Assembly: GCF_022952855.1 (NCBI RefSeq)
Contig: NZ_JALJDX010000192.1
Coordinates: 1 to 53,660, forward strand
Source of the DNA: Pseudomonas sp. RGM2987
GTDB taxonomy: Bacteria; Pseudomonadota; Gammaproteobacteria; Pseudomonadales; Pseudomonadaceae
Length of the DNA stretch: 53,660 bases
Reading direction: 5' to 3'
Shown here: piece after piece, positions 33,770 through 43,533 of the stretch
Layout: each line of letters starts with the position of its first letter
Numbering within the stretch: the stretch's first letter is position 1
The notes under the pieces: model-generated
Told to the model about the DNA's origin: nothing
The model's input: the letters and a program-made list of their open reading frames with translations, nothing else
Databases searched by the model: none
Made by a program: the position numbers and the translations under genes

Positions 33770-36415
33770 ATGCAAGACCTCGATCCCGTCGAAACCCAGG
33801 AATGGCTGGACGCCCTGGAATCGGTTCTCGACAAAGAAGGCGAAGACCGCGCTCATTACCTGATGACCCGTATGGGCGAACTCGCCACCCGCAGTGGTTC
33901 GCAACTGCCTTACGCCATCACCACGCCGTACCGCAACACGATCCCCGTTACCCACGAAGCACGCATGCCTGGCGACCTGTTCATGGAACGCCGCATTCGC
34001 TCGCTGGTACGCTGGAACGCGTTGGCCATGGTCATGCGTACCAACCTGAAAGATTCTGACCTGGGCGGTCACATCTCCAGCTTCGCCTCCAGCGCAACGC
34101 TGTATGACATCGGCTTCAACTACTTCTTCCAGGCCCCGACCAACGAACACGGCGGCGATCTGATCTACTTCCAGGGTCACGCATCGCCAGGCGTCTACGC
34201 CCGTGCGTTCATGGAAGGCCGCATCACCGAAGACCAGATGAACAACTTCCGCCAGGAAGTGGACGGCAACGGCCTGTCGTCGTACCCGCACCCTTGGCTG
34301 ATGCCTGATTTCTGGCAGTTCCCGACCGTTTCCATGGGTCTGGGCCCGATCCAGGCGATCTACCAGGCGCGCTTCATGAAGTACCTGGAAGCCCGCGGCT
34401 TCATCCAGCCCGGCAAACAGAAAGTCTGGTGCTTCATGGGCGACGGCGAGTGCGACGAGCCGGAATCCCTGGGCGCGATCTCCCTGGCCGGCCGCGAGAA
34501 GCTGGACAACCTGATCTTCGTCATCAACTGCAACCTGCAGCGCCTCGACGGCCCGGTTCGCGGCAACGGCAAGATCATCCAGGAACTCGAAGGCGTGTTC
34601 CGTGGTGCCCAGTGGAACGTCAACAAAGTCATCTGGGGCCGTTTCTGGGACCCACTGCTGGCCAAGGACGTCGACGGCATCCTGCAACGCCGCATGGACG
34701 AAGTCATCGACGGCGAGTACCAGAACTACAAGGCCAAGGACGGCGCGTTCGTCCGTGAGCACTTCTTCAATACGCCTGAACTCAAGGCGATGGTTGCCGA
34801 TCTGTCCGACGACGAGATCTGGAAACTCAACCGTGGCGGCCACGACCCGTACAAGGTCTACGCGGCGTACCACGAAGCGGTCAACCACAAAGAGCAGCCG
34901 ACCGTCATTCTGGCCAAAACCATCAAGGGTTATGGCACCGGTGCCGGCGAAGCGAAGAACACCGCGCACAACACCAAGAAGGTCGACGTCGACAGCCTGA
35001 AGCTGTTCCGCGACCGCTTCGACATCCCGGTCAAGGACAGCGAGCTGGAAAACCTGCCGTTCTTCAAGCCTGAAGAAGGCAGCGCCGAAGCCCGTTACCT
35101 GGCCGAGCGCCGCGCCGCCCTGGGCGGTTTCGTACCGCAGCGTCGCGCCAAGAGCATCAGCATCCCGACACCTCCGTTGGAAACCCTCAAGGCAATCCTG
35201 GATGGCTCGGGCGACCGTGAAATCTCCACCACCATGGCCTTCGTGCGGATTCTCGCGCAACTGGTCAAGGACAAGGAAATCGGCTCGCGCATCGTCCCGA
35301 TCATCCCGGACGAAGCCCGTACCTTCGGTATGGAAGGCATGTTCCGCCAGCTGGGCATCTACTCGTCCGTCGGCCAGCTCTACGAGCCAGTCGATAAAGA
35401 CCAGGTGATGTTCTACCGCGAAGACAAGAAGGGCCAGATCCTCGAGGAAGGCATCAACGAAGCGGGCGCCATGAGCTCGTTCATCGCCGCCGGTACTTCG
35501 TACTCCAGCCACAACCAGCCGATGCTGCCGTTCTACATCTTCTATTCGATGTTCGGCTTCCAGCGGATCGGCGACCTGGCCTGGGCCGCTGGCGACAGCC
35601 GCACCCGTGGCTTCCTGATCGGCGGTACTGCCGGGCGCACCACCCTCAACGGTGAAGGCCTGCAGCACGAAGACGGTCACAGCCACATGCTGGCCGGGAC
35701 CATCCCGAACTGCCGCACCTATGATCCGACCTACGGCTACGAGCTGGCGGTGATCATCCAGGACGGCATGAAGAAGATGACCGAAGAGCAACAGGACGTC
35801 TTCTACTACATCACCGTGATGAACGAGTCCTACCAGCAGCCAGCCATGCCGGCCGGTGTCGAGCAAGGCATCGTCAAGGGCATGTACCTGCTCGAGGAAG
35901 ACACCCGCGAAGCGGCGCACCACGTCCAGCTGATGGGCTCTGGCACCATCCTGCGCGAAGTGCGTGAAGCGGCGAAGATCCTGCGCGAGGAATTCAACAT
36001 CGGCGCCGACGTCTGGAGCGTGACCAGCTTCAACGAACTGCGTCGCGACGGCCTGGCCGTAGAGCGCAGCAACCGCCTGCACCCTGGCCAGAAGCCGAAG
36101 CTGAGCTACGTCGAAGAATGCCTGAACGGCCGCAAAGGTCCGGTCATCGCATCGACCGACTACATGAAGCTGTTCGCCGAGCAGATCCGTCAGTGGGTTC
36201 CGTCCAAGGAATTCAAGGTGCTGGGCACCGACGGTTTCGGCCGTAGCGACAGCCGCAAGAAGCTGCGTCACTTCTTCGAAGTCGATCGTAAGTTCGTGGT
36301 GTTGGCAGCCCTGGAAGCCTTGGCTGACCGTGGCGATATCGAACCCAAGGTGGTGGCCGAGGCCATCGTCAAGTTCGGCATCGATCCGGAAAAACGCAAC
36401 CCACTGGACTGCTGA
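33770..36415 (+). CDS. aceE: Pyruvate dehydrogenase E1 component, homodimeric
   Basis: An 881-residue thiamine-diphosphate enzyme that decarboxylates pyruvate and acetylates the lipoyl groups of AceF. The ThDP site is MGDGECDEPESLGAISLAGRE ending in the NCNLQRLDGPVRGNG metal loop; GEGLQHEDGHSHM lies near the active site. Length fits E. coli AceE (887). The ATG at 33769-33772 region (33770) follows GGAGCAAGCC. It is followed by aceF 11 bases later. It carries no signs of truncation. Confidence 0.97.
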   Translation: MQDLDPVETQEWLDALESVLDKEGEDRAHYLMTRMGELATRSGSQLPYAITTPYRNTIPVTHEARMPGDLFMERRIRSLVRWNALAMVMRTNLKDSDLGGHISSFASSATLYDIGFNYFFQAPTNEHGGDLIYFQGHASPGVYARAFMEGRITEDQMNNFRQEVDGNGLSSYPHPWLMPDFWQFPTVSMGLGPIQAIYQARFMKYLEARGFIQPGKQKVWCFMGDGECDEPESLGAISLAGREKLDNLIFVINCNLQRLDGPVRGNGKIIQELEGVFRGAQWNVNKVIWGRFWDPLLAKDVDGILQRRMDEVIDGEYQNYKAKDGAFVREHFFNTPELKAMVADLSDDEIWKLNRGGHDPYKVYAAYHEAVNHKEQPTVILAKTIKGYGTGAGEAKNTAHNTKKVDVDSLKLFRDRFDIPVKDSELENLPFFKPEEGSAEARYLAERRAALGGFVPQRRAKSISIPTPPLETLKAILDGSGDREISTTMAFVRILAQLVKDKEIGSRIVPIIPDEARTFGMEGMFRQLGIYSSVGQLYEPVDKDQVMFYREDKKGQILEEGINEAGAMSSFIAAGTSYSSHNQPMLPFYIFYSMFGFQRIGDLAWAAGDSRTRGFLIGGTAGRTTLNGEGLQHEDGHSHMLAGTIPNCRTYDPTYGYELAVIIQDGMKKMTEEQQDVFYYITVMNESYQQPAMPAGVEQGIVKGMYLLEEDTREAAHHVQLMGSGTILREVREAAKILREEFNIGADVWSVTSFNELRRDGLAVERSNRLHPGQKPKLSYVEECLNGRKGPVIASTDYMKLFAEQIRQWVPSKEFKVLGTDGFGRSDSRKKLRHFFEVDRKFVVLAALEALADRGDIEPKVVAEAIVKFGIDPEKRNPLDC

Positions 36416-36426
36416 GGAGAATTTTC

Positions 36427-38064
36427 GTGAGCGAACTCATTCGCGTACCTGACATCGGCAGCGGTGAAGGTGAAGTAATTGAACTGTTTGTGAAGGTCGG
36501 TGACCGTATCGAAGCCGACCAGAGCATCCTGACGCTTGAATCGGACAAGGCCAGCATGGAAGTGCCTGCGCCGAAGGCCGGTGTCATCAAGAGTTTGAAA
36601 GTGAAGCTGGGCGATCGTCTGAAAGAAGGCGACGAGCTGCTGGAGCTGGAAGTCGAGGACGCCGCTGCGGCGCCTGAAGCAGCCGCCCCTGCCGCGGCCC
36701 CGGCGGCAGCTGAAAAGCCCGCCGCTGCACCGGCTGCCGAGGCGGCTCCTGCCCCGGCTGCTGCGCCTGCCGCTGCCACCGTCCAGGACATCCATGTCCC
36801 GGACATCGGTTCGTCGGGCAAGGCCAAGATCATCGAAGTACTGGTCAAGGCCGGCGATACCGTCGAAGCCGACCAGTCGCTGATCACCCTGGAATCCGAC
36901 AAGGCCAGCATGGAAATCCCATCGCCGGCCGCCGGCGTGGTGGAAAGCGTCGAGATCAAGCTGGAAGACGAAGTCGGCACGGGTGACCTGATCCTCAAGC
37001 TGAAAGTGGCCGGTGCTTCGGCACCCGCCGCACCAGCACCGGCCGCTGCACCTGCTGCCAAGGCTGAAGCCGCGCCTGCTCCGGCTGCCGCGCCAGCTGC
37101 CAAGGCCGAGGCTGCGCAAGCCCCTGCCGCCGCGCCTGCGCCTAGCGGTGCCAAGGTTCATGCCGGTCCTGCGGTGCGTCAGTTGGCCCGTGAATTCGGC
37201 GTCGAGCTGTCGGCCGTCAGCCCGAGCGGCCCACACGGTCGCGTGCTGAAGGAAGACGTGCAGGCCTACGTCAAGGCCATGATGCAGAAAGCCAAGAATG
37301 CACCGGCCGAAGGCGCCACCGGCGGCGCGGGTATTCCGCCAATCCCGGCGGTGGACTTCAGCCGCTTCGGCGAAACCGAAGAAGTGGCCATGACTCGCCT
37401 GATGCAGATCGGCGCGTCGAGCCTGCACCGCAGCTGGCTGAACATTCCGCACGTGACTCAGTTCGACCAGGCTGATATCACCGAGCTGGAAGCTTTCCGC
37501 GTTGCGCAGAAAGCCGTGGCGGAAAAGGCCGGCGTGAAGCTGACCGTGCTGCCACTGCTGCTCAAGGCCTGCGCACACCTGCTCAAGGAACTGCCGGACT
37601 TCAACAGCTCCCTGGCGCCAAGCGGCAAGGCTGTGATCCGCAAGAAATACGTGCACATCGGCTTTGCCGTCGACACCCCGGAAGGCCTGCTGGTACCGGT
37701 CATCCGCAACGTCGACCAGAAGAGCCTGCTGCAACTGGCCGGCGAAGCGGCTGCCCTGGCCGAAAAGGCCCGGAACAAGAAGCTCACCGCGGACGACATG
37801 CAGGGCGCCTGCTTCACGATCTCCAGCCTCGGCCACATTGGCGGCACCGGCTTCACGCCGATCGTCAACGCGCCGGAAGTGGCGATCCTGGGTGTTTCCA
37901 AGGCCACCATCCAGCCGGTCTGGGACGGTAAGGCCTTCCAGCCGAAGCTGATGCTGCCGCTGTCGTTGTCCTACGATCACCGCGTGATCAACGGTGCCGC
38001 TGCTGCGCGCTTCACCAAGCGCCTGAGCGACCTGCTGGGCGACATTCGCACTATCCTGTTGTAA
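36427..38064 (+). CDS. aceF: Pyruvate dehydrogenase E2, dihydrolipoamide acetyltransferase
   Basis: A 545-residue core of the pyruvate dehydrogenase complex. Two lipoyl domains are seen (each with the ESDKASME lipoylation loop; Lys41 in the first), joined by Ala/Pro-rich linkers, then a peripheral-subunit-binding domain (AGPAVRQLAREFGVELSAVS) and the catalytic domain with SYDHRVINGAAAARF, where the active His lies. E. coli has three lipoyl domains; two is usual for pseudomonads. The start is GTG at 36427-36429 with GAGGAG upstream. lpd is not adjacent. Confidence 0.97.
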   Translation: MSELIRVPDIGSGEGEVIELFVKVGDRIEADQSILTLESDKASMEVPAPKAGVIKSLKVKLGDRLKEGDELLELEVEDAAAAPEAAAPAAAPAAAEKPAAAPAAEAAPAPAAAPAAATVQDIHVPDIGSSGKAKIIEVLVKAGDTVEADQSLITLESDKASMEIPSPAAGVVESVEIKLEDEVGTGDLILKLKVAGASAPAAPAPAAAPAAKAEAAPAPAAAPAAKAEAAQAPAAAPAPSGAKVHAGPAVRQLAREFGVELSAVSPSGPHGRVLKEDVQAYVKAMMQKAKNAPAEGATGGAGIPPIPAVDFSRFGETEEVAMTRLMQIGASSLHRSWLNIPHVTQFDQADITELEAFRVAQKAVAEKAGVKLTVLPLLLKACAHLLKELPDFNSSLAPSGKAVIRKKYVHIGFAVDTPEGLLVPVIRNVDQKSLLQLAGEAAALAEKARNKKLTADDMQGACFTISSLGHIGGTGFTPIVNAPEVAILGVSKATIQPVWDGKAFQPKLMLPLSLSYDHRVINGAAAARFTKRLSDLLGDIRTILL

Positions 38065-38131
38065 CTCCGGCCGGCCCTCCATGCGGGGGGCCATCCGGCG
38101 CTGTTTTCCGAGCGCCACGCTCGTACCTCAA

Positions 38132-38158
38132 CCCCGCCCGTCTGGCGGGGCTTTTTTT
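38132..38158 (+). terminator. Rho-independent terminator after aceF
   Basis: Stem CCCCGCC / GGCGGGG around a 5-base loop, followed by C and seven T, 68 bases after the aceF stop. Confidence 0.93.
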
Positions 38159-38365
38159 GCCTGAAATAAACCCACCCGCATCAGCCGGCCGTCGCGCCGA
38201 CAACTTTCCTACCTCTATCCGCCCCAATGGCTACGCCTTCTATTGGACTTTGCCCACAACTTGCGCCCCCTTCCCTATCAATATTTATGACGCTACGAGC
38301 TTTAGCATCGAACCCGCGAGACAACTAAGCGCTCTCGCCAATACTTTATAAATGCTGCAATTCGA
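38159..38365. other. Gap between aceF terminator and the PhoD-like gene
   Basis: About 207 bases of unusually AT-rich sequence; I see no gene, repeat or clear promoter, though it must drive the PhoD-like gene. Together with 38065-38131 it is the 301-base gap after aceF. Confidence 0.5.
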
Positions 38366-39769
38366 ATGGACTCGAATATGTTCAAACCTACCGTCGGCCC
38401 TATTGTTGGCCACACAACTACCGACCACGCTCGAATATTCCTGCGCGGTGATCGCGATAACAAGTTGGTATTCGCCGGCATTCGCCACAGGCGCAAAGGT
38501 GAAACAAACTGGTCGAGAGGACAGTTCGTTCAACTGGAGCCGCACCGCGACATGTCCGATGTGATTGTGCTCAAAGACCTTCAAGCCAATACCGCCTATG
38601 AATACCAGGCAGGCTGGTTCAGCCCCCTGAGCCCGACCCACACCGTGGCAACCGTGCAGGAGCTGCCGCTGCAATGGCCCCGGACCCTTTACTGCCTGCG
38701 TACGCAAGCGGCTGAACCCGGCGCGCCTCGCGCCTATATCGTGGGTTCCTGCCGTTACCTGCGAATCACCGGCGGCGTGCCGTCGCTGCCCGGCCTCGGT
38801 GACCGCACCTTTGCCGGCATCAATCGCGTCGCGGCCCTGGCCGACCCGCCGATCAGCGCGGTATTGATGACCGGTGACCAGGTCTATCTCGACGACTTGA
38901 ACAAGTTTGCTCCGGACCGGACCTACCACGACGTTCTGTTTAAATACCGCACTGTTTTTTCCCAGCCACACATTGCCAGATTGATGTCCGAAGTCCCCAC
39001 TTACATGATGCTCGACGACCACGAAATTGAAGATAACTGGCCTGCCAACAGAACGCTCAACGACGACATTCTATATGCCAACGCCATGAGCGCTTACGAA
39101 CTTTATCAAGCCAGCCACAGCCCGGCCCATGAACTTCTCCGTGACGGAACAATAAATAAAGCACTGAAGCGCTACTGGTATACATTCGCCCACGGCGATA
39201 TTGAGTGGTTTGTCACAGACAGTCGCACTCAACGCAACCTGTCGCCCGGCGACCGCCGCATTCTGAACGAGGTCCAGGAACGGGCGCTGCTCCAATGGCT
39301 CGTCCAGAGCAGCGCCAGGGTCAAATTCGTGGTCACCAGCGTCATGTTCTACCCCGACAGCAAATGGAATGACGGTGACGCCTGGCAGGCCTTCCCAGAC
39401 CAACGCCTGCGCCTGCTGGAGGCCCTGCGTCGTGAGAGGATCAGGAACGTGATCTTCGTCTCGGGCGATGTGCACGGCTCCATGACCAGCCGCCTGCGCC
39501 ACAGCCAGGATCCTGAGTTCGAGGTCAACACCATCGTTTCCTCGCCGCTGTGCAACAGCAGGCTGCTGCCTTATGCCAAGGCGTCGGACTTTATTTTCGA
39601 TGCGCCCATGGCCCGGGTTGAAAGCGGCGAGTATCGCTACGAACTGACCAGCAACGTGGTCAGCCAAGACAACTTTGCCCGCCTGCACGTCACGGCGCAG
39701 AGCGTCCAGGTAATCTTCCACGACCGCGACGGCAACCCCTTGCAGACGGTGGAAATCGCGCTTCGCTGA
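38366..39769 (+). CDS. PhoD-like metallophosphatase without a signal peptide
   Basis: A 467-residue protein of the alkaline phosphatase D fold. An N-terminal fibronectin-like domain (GHTTTDHARIFLRGDRDN, GLKDLQANTAYEYQ-like strands) precedes the metal sites MTGDQVYLDD, MMLDDHEIEDNW and FVSGDVHGSM. The HGDIEWFVTDSRTQRN block is typical. PhoD enzymes are usually exported by Tat, yet no twin-arginine or hydrophobic leader is seen, so it may act in the cytosol. Starts at 38366 or 38378 are both possible; no strong ribosome site. It stands alone between aceEF and dipA, and the AT-rich leader region is unlike its neighbours, suggesting it was inserted there. Confidence 0.85.
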   Translation: MDSNMFKPTVGPIVGHTTTDHARIFLRGDRDNKLVFAGIRHRRKGETNWSRGQFVQLEPHRDMSDVIVLKDLQANTAYEYQAGWFSPLSPTHTVATVQELPLQWPRTLYCLRTQAAEPGAPRAYIVGSCRYLRITGGVPSLPGLGDRTFAGINRVAALADPPISAVLMTGDQVYLDDLNKFAPDRTYHDVLFKYRTVFSQPHIARLMSEVPTYMMLDDHEIEDNWPANRTLNDDILYANAMSAYELYQASHSPAHELLRDGTINKALKRYWYTFAHGDIEWFVTDSRTQRNLSPGDRRILNEVQERALLQWLVQSSARVKFVVTSVMFYPDSKWNDGDAWQAFPDQRLRLLEALRRERIRNVIFVSGDVHGSMTSRLRHSQDPEFEVNTIVSSPLCNSRLLPYAKASDFIFDAPMARVESGEYRYELTSNVVSQDNFARLHVTAQSVQVIFHDRDGNPLQTVEIALR

Positions 39770-39796
39770 CCAGCGGTGCCCCTTGCGACACTCTCT

Positions 39797-39836
39797 TATC
39801 GGCCAACGACTGGAGAAATCCCTTCGTCGGCCGATA
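39797..39836. terminator. Long hairpin after the PhoD-like gene
   Basis: Arms 39797-39809 and 39824-39836 (TATCGGCCAACGA / TCGTCGGCCGATA) pair at 12 of 13 positions round a 14-base loop, 28 bases beyond the stop. There is no T-run, so it may be an RNA-stabilising or Rho-assisted structure rather than an intrinsic terminator. Confidence 0.6.
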
Positions 39837-39963
39837 TAAGGTTTATAGCACATGGCCTTCATGTCTCTTGTCAGCCAGTGCCGCAATGATGCAACCTTGC
39901 GGCAATCCGTAATAATGAGGGCGTCAGCCCGGCGCGATCAGAATTTTCGAAGCGAGTTTCCCC

Positions 39964-42657
39964 ATGAAAAGCCAACCCGATGCCGCCAGCCGAATGGCGG
40001 CCGAGGTAGTGACGCAGTTACCGGTGCCCTCGCGGCTCGGCATGCTGCGTTTCGAACGGCTGAATGAAGCAAGCTGGGCGCTGTTGTTCCTCGATCCCAA
40101 TTGCGAGCGATACTTCGGCCTGCCGGCGGTCGACCTGTGCTCGCTGGTCAGCTCGCCCTACGCCAGCCTGATGGAGCCCGAGGCGCGCTATAAGCTGCAC
40201 GACGCGATCCAGCAGCAACTGGCAGAGGCCGCGCATTACCAGATCCGCTACATGCTCCACACCGCTCAGGGCCCGATGAATGTGCTGGAGACCGGGGAAG
40301 CCTACAAGCAACACAATCGTCATCTGTTGCGCGGCTACCTGTTGGTGGTAGACAGCTTGCTGCAAGGCGAGCCGTCCATGCCGGCGCTGGACCTGGAAAC
40401 CCAGAACTCACGCTTGCAGATCGCCCTGGAGCTGAACCAGCGCGCCCAGCAGGAACAGCTCCAGCACCTGGACCGGGTGCGCGCCCAGCAGGACCTGATC
40501 CTGCTGCTCACCCGCCAGCGCTACAGCGCCAATAACTCACTGCTCGAAGCGGCCGAACTGATCACCCGCAGCGCCTGCGACATCTACCAGATCGATTGCG
40601 CCAGTATCTGGAACCTCGAAGATGGCAAGCTGGTACCCATCTCGGCCTTCAACCGCGCTTCCCAGGAATACTTTTTGCCAGGCGTGATCGACGCCACCGA
40701 GTTTCCCAATTACATGGAGGCGCTGCAGTCCTGCCGCGCCATCGACGCCCACAATGCGCTACGCGACCCGCGCACCCGGGAAATGGCCGAGAGCCTGCGC
40801 GCCCGCGACGTCAACGCCATGCTCGACGCCAGCGTGCGCATCGACGGCCAAGTGGTGGGCGTGCTGTGCCTGGAGCAAGTGGGCGCCACCCGCGCCTGGC
40901 AGTCGGATGAGATCGCCTTTGCCGGTGAGCTGGCGGACCAGTTTGCCCAGGTGATCAATAACCACAACCGCCGGACCGCCACCAGCGCCCTGCACTTGTT
41001 CCAGCGCGCCGTGGAGCAGAGCGCCAACGCGTTCCTGCTGGTCAATTGCGACGGCGTGGTGGAGTACGTCAACCCCAGCTTCACCGCGATCACCCAGTAC
41101 ACCACCGAGGAAGTCCACGGCCAGCGATTGTCCGAATTGCCGGCCCTGGAGAACCTCAGTGAGCTGCTGTTCGACGCGCCCTCGGCCCTGGCCCAGAACA
41201 ACAGCTGGCAGGGCGAGTTCAAGAGCCGGCGCAAGAACCTGGAACCCTACTGGGGCCAGTTGTCGATTTCCAAGGTCTACGGCGACAACCGCGAGCTGAC
41301 CCATTACATCGGCATCTACGAAGACATCACCCAGACCAAGCTGGCCCAGCAGCGCATCGAGCGCCTGGCCTACACAGACAACCTGACCAACCTGGGCAAC
41401 CGCCCGGCGTTCATTCGCAACCTGGATGAACGCTTTGCCAGGGACAGCGACTCGCCCATCAGCCTGTTGCTGGTGGACATCGACAACTTCAAGCGCATCA
41501 ACGACAGCCTCGGCCACCAGACCGGCGACAAGCTGCTGATCAGCCTGGCCCGGCGCCTGCGCAACAGCCTGAGCCCCAGCGGCAGCCTGGCACGCTTCGC
41601 CAGTAACGAGTTCGCGGTGCTGCTGGACGACACCGACCTGGAAGCCGGCCAGCAGATAGCCGGCCAATTGTTGATGACCCTCGACAAACCGATGTTCGTC
41701 GACAACCAGTTGATCAGCGTGACCGGCTCCGTGGGCCTGGCCTGCGCACCGCTGCATGGCCGCGATCCACAGACCCTGATGCGCAACGCCGGCCTCGCCC
41801 TGCACAAGGCCAAGGCCAACGGCAAGCATCAGGTCCAGGTGTTCACCGAAGCACTGAATGCCGAGGCCAGCTACAAGCTGTTCGTGGAAAACAACCTGCG
41901 CCGGGCCCTGACCCAGAACGAACTGGACGTGTTCTACCAGCCCAAGCTGTGCCTGCGCAGCGGGCGCCTGCTGGGCATGGAAGCGCTGCTGCGCTGGAAT
42001 CATCCGGAAAAAGGCATGATCCGCCCGGACCAGTTCATCAGCGTGGCCGAGGAAACCGGCCTGATCATCCCCATCGGCAAATGGATCGCCCGCCAGGCCT
42101 GCCGCATGAGCAAGCAACTGACCGCCGCCGGCCTGGGCAACCTGCAAGTGGCGATCAACCTGTCGCCCAAGCAGTTTTCCGACCCGGATCTGGTCGCCTC
42201 CATCGCCAGCATTCTCAAGGAAGAACAGCTTCCGGCCCGGTTGCTGGAACTGGAGCTGACCGAAGGCCTGCTGCTGGAAGCCACCGAAGACACCCACTTG
42301 CAGCTCGATCAACTCAAGCGCCTGGGCCTGACGCTGGCCATGGATGACTTCGGCACCGGTTATTCGTCCCTGAGCTACTTGAAGAAATTCCCGATCGACA
42401 TCATCAAGATCGATCGCAGCTTCATCCACGAAATCCCGGACAACCAGGACGACATGGAAATCACCTCCGCGGTGATCGCCATGGCCCACAACCTGAAACT
42501 CAAGGTGGTGGCAGAAGGCATCGAGACCGCCCAGCAATTGACCTTCCTGCGTCGCCACCGCTGTGACGTCGGCCAGGGCTACCTGTTTGACCGACCCATC
42601 CCTGGTGCTGAGCTGATCGAGAAGCTCAAGCGCTATCCGCGCGGTCCAATTGCCTGA
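39964..42657 (+). CDS. dipA: c-di-GMP phosphodiesterase DipA-like (PAS-GAF-PAS-GGDEF-EAL)
   Basis: An 897-residue cytosolic signalling protein. Residues about 20-130 look like a PAS domain, 170-325 a GAF domain, 340-460 a second PAS with FKSRRKNLEPYWGQLS and the ITQTKLAQQRIERLAYTD linker, 465-630 a GGDEF domain and 640-890 an EAL domain. The GGDEF signature is degenerate (ASNEF, 546-550), so it is not a cyclase, while the EAL motif is intact (EALLRW, 673-678; NLSPKQF; DDFGTGYSSLSYL; KIDRSFI), so it should hydrolyse c-di-GMP. This matches DipA of P. aeruginosa, needed for biofilm dispersion, which also lies beside msrA. Confidence 0.93.
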   Translation: MKSQPDAASRMAAEVVTQLPVPSRLGMLRFERLNEASWALLFLDPNCERYFGLPAVDLCSLVSSPYASLMEPEARYKLHDAIQQQLAEAAHYQIRYMLHTAQGPMNVLETGEAYKQHNRHLLRGYLLVVDSLLQGEPSMPALDLETQNSRLQIALELNQRAQQEQLQHLDRVRAQQDLILLLTRQRYSANNSLLEAAELITRSACDIYQIDCASIWNLEDGKLVPISAFNRASQEYFLPGVIDATEFPNYMEALQSCRAIDAHNALRDPRTREMAESLRARDVNAMLDASVRIDGQVVGVLCLEQVGATRAWQSDEIAFAGELADQFAQVINNHNRRTATSALHLFQRAVEQSANAFLLVNCDGVVEYVNPSFTAITQYTTEEVHGQRLSELPALENLSELLFDAPSALAQNNSWQGEFKSRRKNLEPYWGQLSISKVYGDNRELTHYIGIYEDITQTKLAQQRIERLAYTDNLTNLGNRPAFIRNLDERFARDSDSPISLLLVDIDNFKRINDSLGHQTGDKLLISLARRLRNSLSPSGSLARFASNEFAVLLDDTDLEAGQQIAGQLLMTLDKPMFVDNQLISVTGSVGLACAPLHGRDPQTLMRNAGLALHKAKANGKHQVQVFTEALNAEASYKLFVENNLRRALTQNELDVFYQPKLCLRSGRLLGMEALLRWNHPEKGMIRPDQFISVAEETGLIIPIGKWIARQACRMSKQLTAAGLGNLQVAINLSPKQFSDPDLVASIASILKEEQLPARLLELELTEGLLLEATEDTHLQLDQLKRLGLTLAMDDFGTGYSSLSYLKKFPIDIIKIDRSFIHEIPDNQDDMEITSAVIAMAHNLKLKVVAEGIETAQQLTFLRRHRCDVGQGYLFDRPIPGAELIEKLKRYPRGPIA

Positions 42658-42735
42658 CAGCGACGTAACACTCGGGCACACTGGCAGTCTTATTATCCAA
42701 ATTCGCTCAATTCAATCTGACTGAGAGGACTGATG

Positions 42736-43383
42736 ATGGTCTTGCGCTCGGAAATCCTGGTGAACAAAAACGTGCTCCCTACTCAAGAACAAGCGCTGCC
42801 TGGCCGCGAAACCCCAATGACCGTGCCGGAAAAGCACTTCGTCCACGACGCGCCGCTGCTGGGCCCGTTTGCCATGGACGTGGATTTCGCGATCTTTGGC
42901 CTGGGCTGCTTCTGGGGCGCCGAGCGCAAGTTCTGGCAGCGCGAGGGCGTGGTCAGTACTGCGGTGGGCTACGCTGGCGGCTTCACGCCGAACCCCACGT
43001 ATGAAGAGGTCTGCTCAGGCCTGACCGGCCACAGCGAAGTGGTGCTGGTGGTCTATGAACCGGCGAAGGTCAGCTATGAGGCGCTGCTGAAGATGTTCTG
43101 GGAACTGCATAACCCGACCCAGGGAATGCGCCAGGGCAACGACATCGGCACCCAGTACCGCTCGGTCATCTATGCCACCAACCCTGAGCAACTGGCTGCC
43201 GCCCAGCACAGCAAGGAGATCTTCCAGGCGGAGCTGACCAAGGCCGGCAAGGGCACGATCACCACCGAAATCGAAGAAGCGCCGACGTTCTACTTCGCCG
43301 AGGCTTATCACCAGCAGTACCTGGCGAAAAACCCTGAAGGGTATTGCGGGATCGGCGGTACGGGCGTGACCTGCCCGATCTGA
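42736..43383 (+). CDS. msrA: Peptide methionine-S-sulfoxide reductase MsrA
   Basis: A 215-residue repair enzyme reducing methionine-S-sulfoxide. The active Cys58 lies in [31 protein letters not shown] and [19 protein letters not shown] follow, and the C-terminal [12 protein letters not shown] supplies recycling cysteines. GAGAGG lies seven bases before the ATG at 42736; the ATG at 42733 is a close alternative giving 216 residues. It follows dipA by 78 bases. Confidence 0.96.
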   Translation: MVLRSEILVNKNVLPTQEQALPGRETPMTVPEKHFVHDAPLLGPFAMDVDFAIFGLGCFWGAERKFWQREGVVSTAVGYAGGFTPNPTYEEVCSGLTGHSEVVLVVYEPAKVSYEALLKMFWELHNPTQGMRQGNDIGTQYRSVIYATNPEQLAAAQHSKEIFQAELTKAGKGTITTEIEEAPTFYFAEAYHQQYLAKNPEGYCGIGGTGVTCPI

Positions 43384-43400
43384 CTTTCAGGTTTTAAAAG

Positions 43401-43494
43401 TTTCGCGAGCAAGCCCGCTCCCACATGGGTTTTGTGTCTGAGCGCATTTTTGTGATCAACACCAACCTATTGTGGGAGCGGGCTTGCTCGCGAA
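43401..43494. repeat. REP pair (REPIN), family B
   Basis: Inverted arms 43401-43425 and 43471-43494 (TTTCGCGAGCAAGCCCGCTC and its complement) with 45 bases between, lying in the convergent gap between msrA and rlmJ. Confidence 0.92.
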
Positions 43495-43533
43495 TGCGCC
43501 CTTCCAGGCGCTACCAACGCGTCTGATCGCCCC

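Noticed and set aside
33656..36271. 871-residue open frame antisense to aceE
   Set aside because: It is the reverse-strand shadow of a highly expressed GC-rich gene; the protein lacks domain motifs and its neighbours show no such gene.
40759..42681. 640-residue open frame antisense to dipA
   Set aside because: Shadow of the PAS-GGDEF-EAL gene; no recognisable motif.
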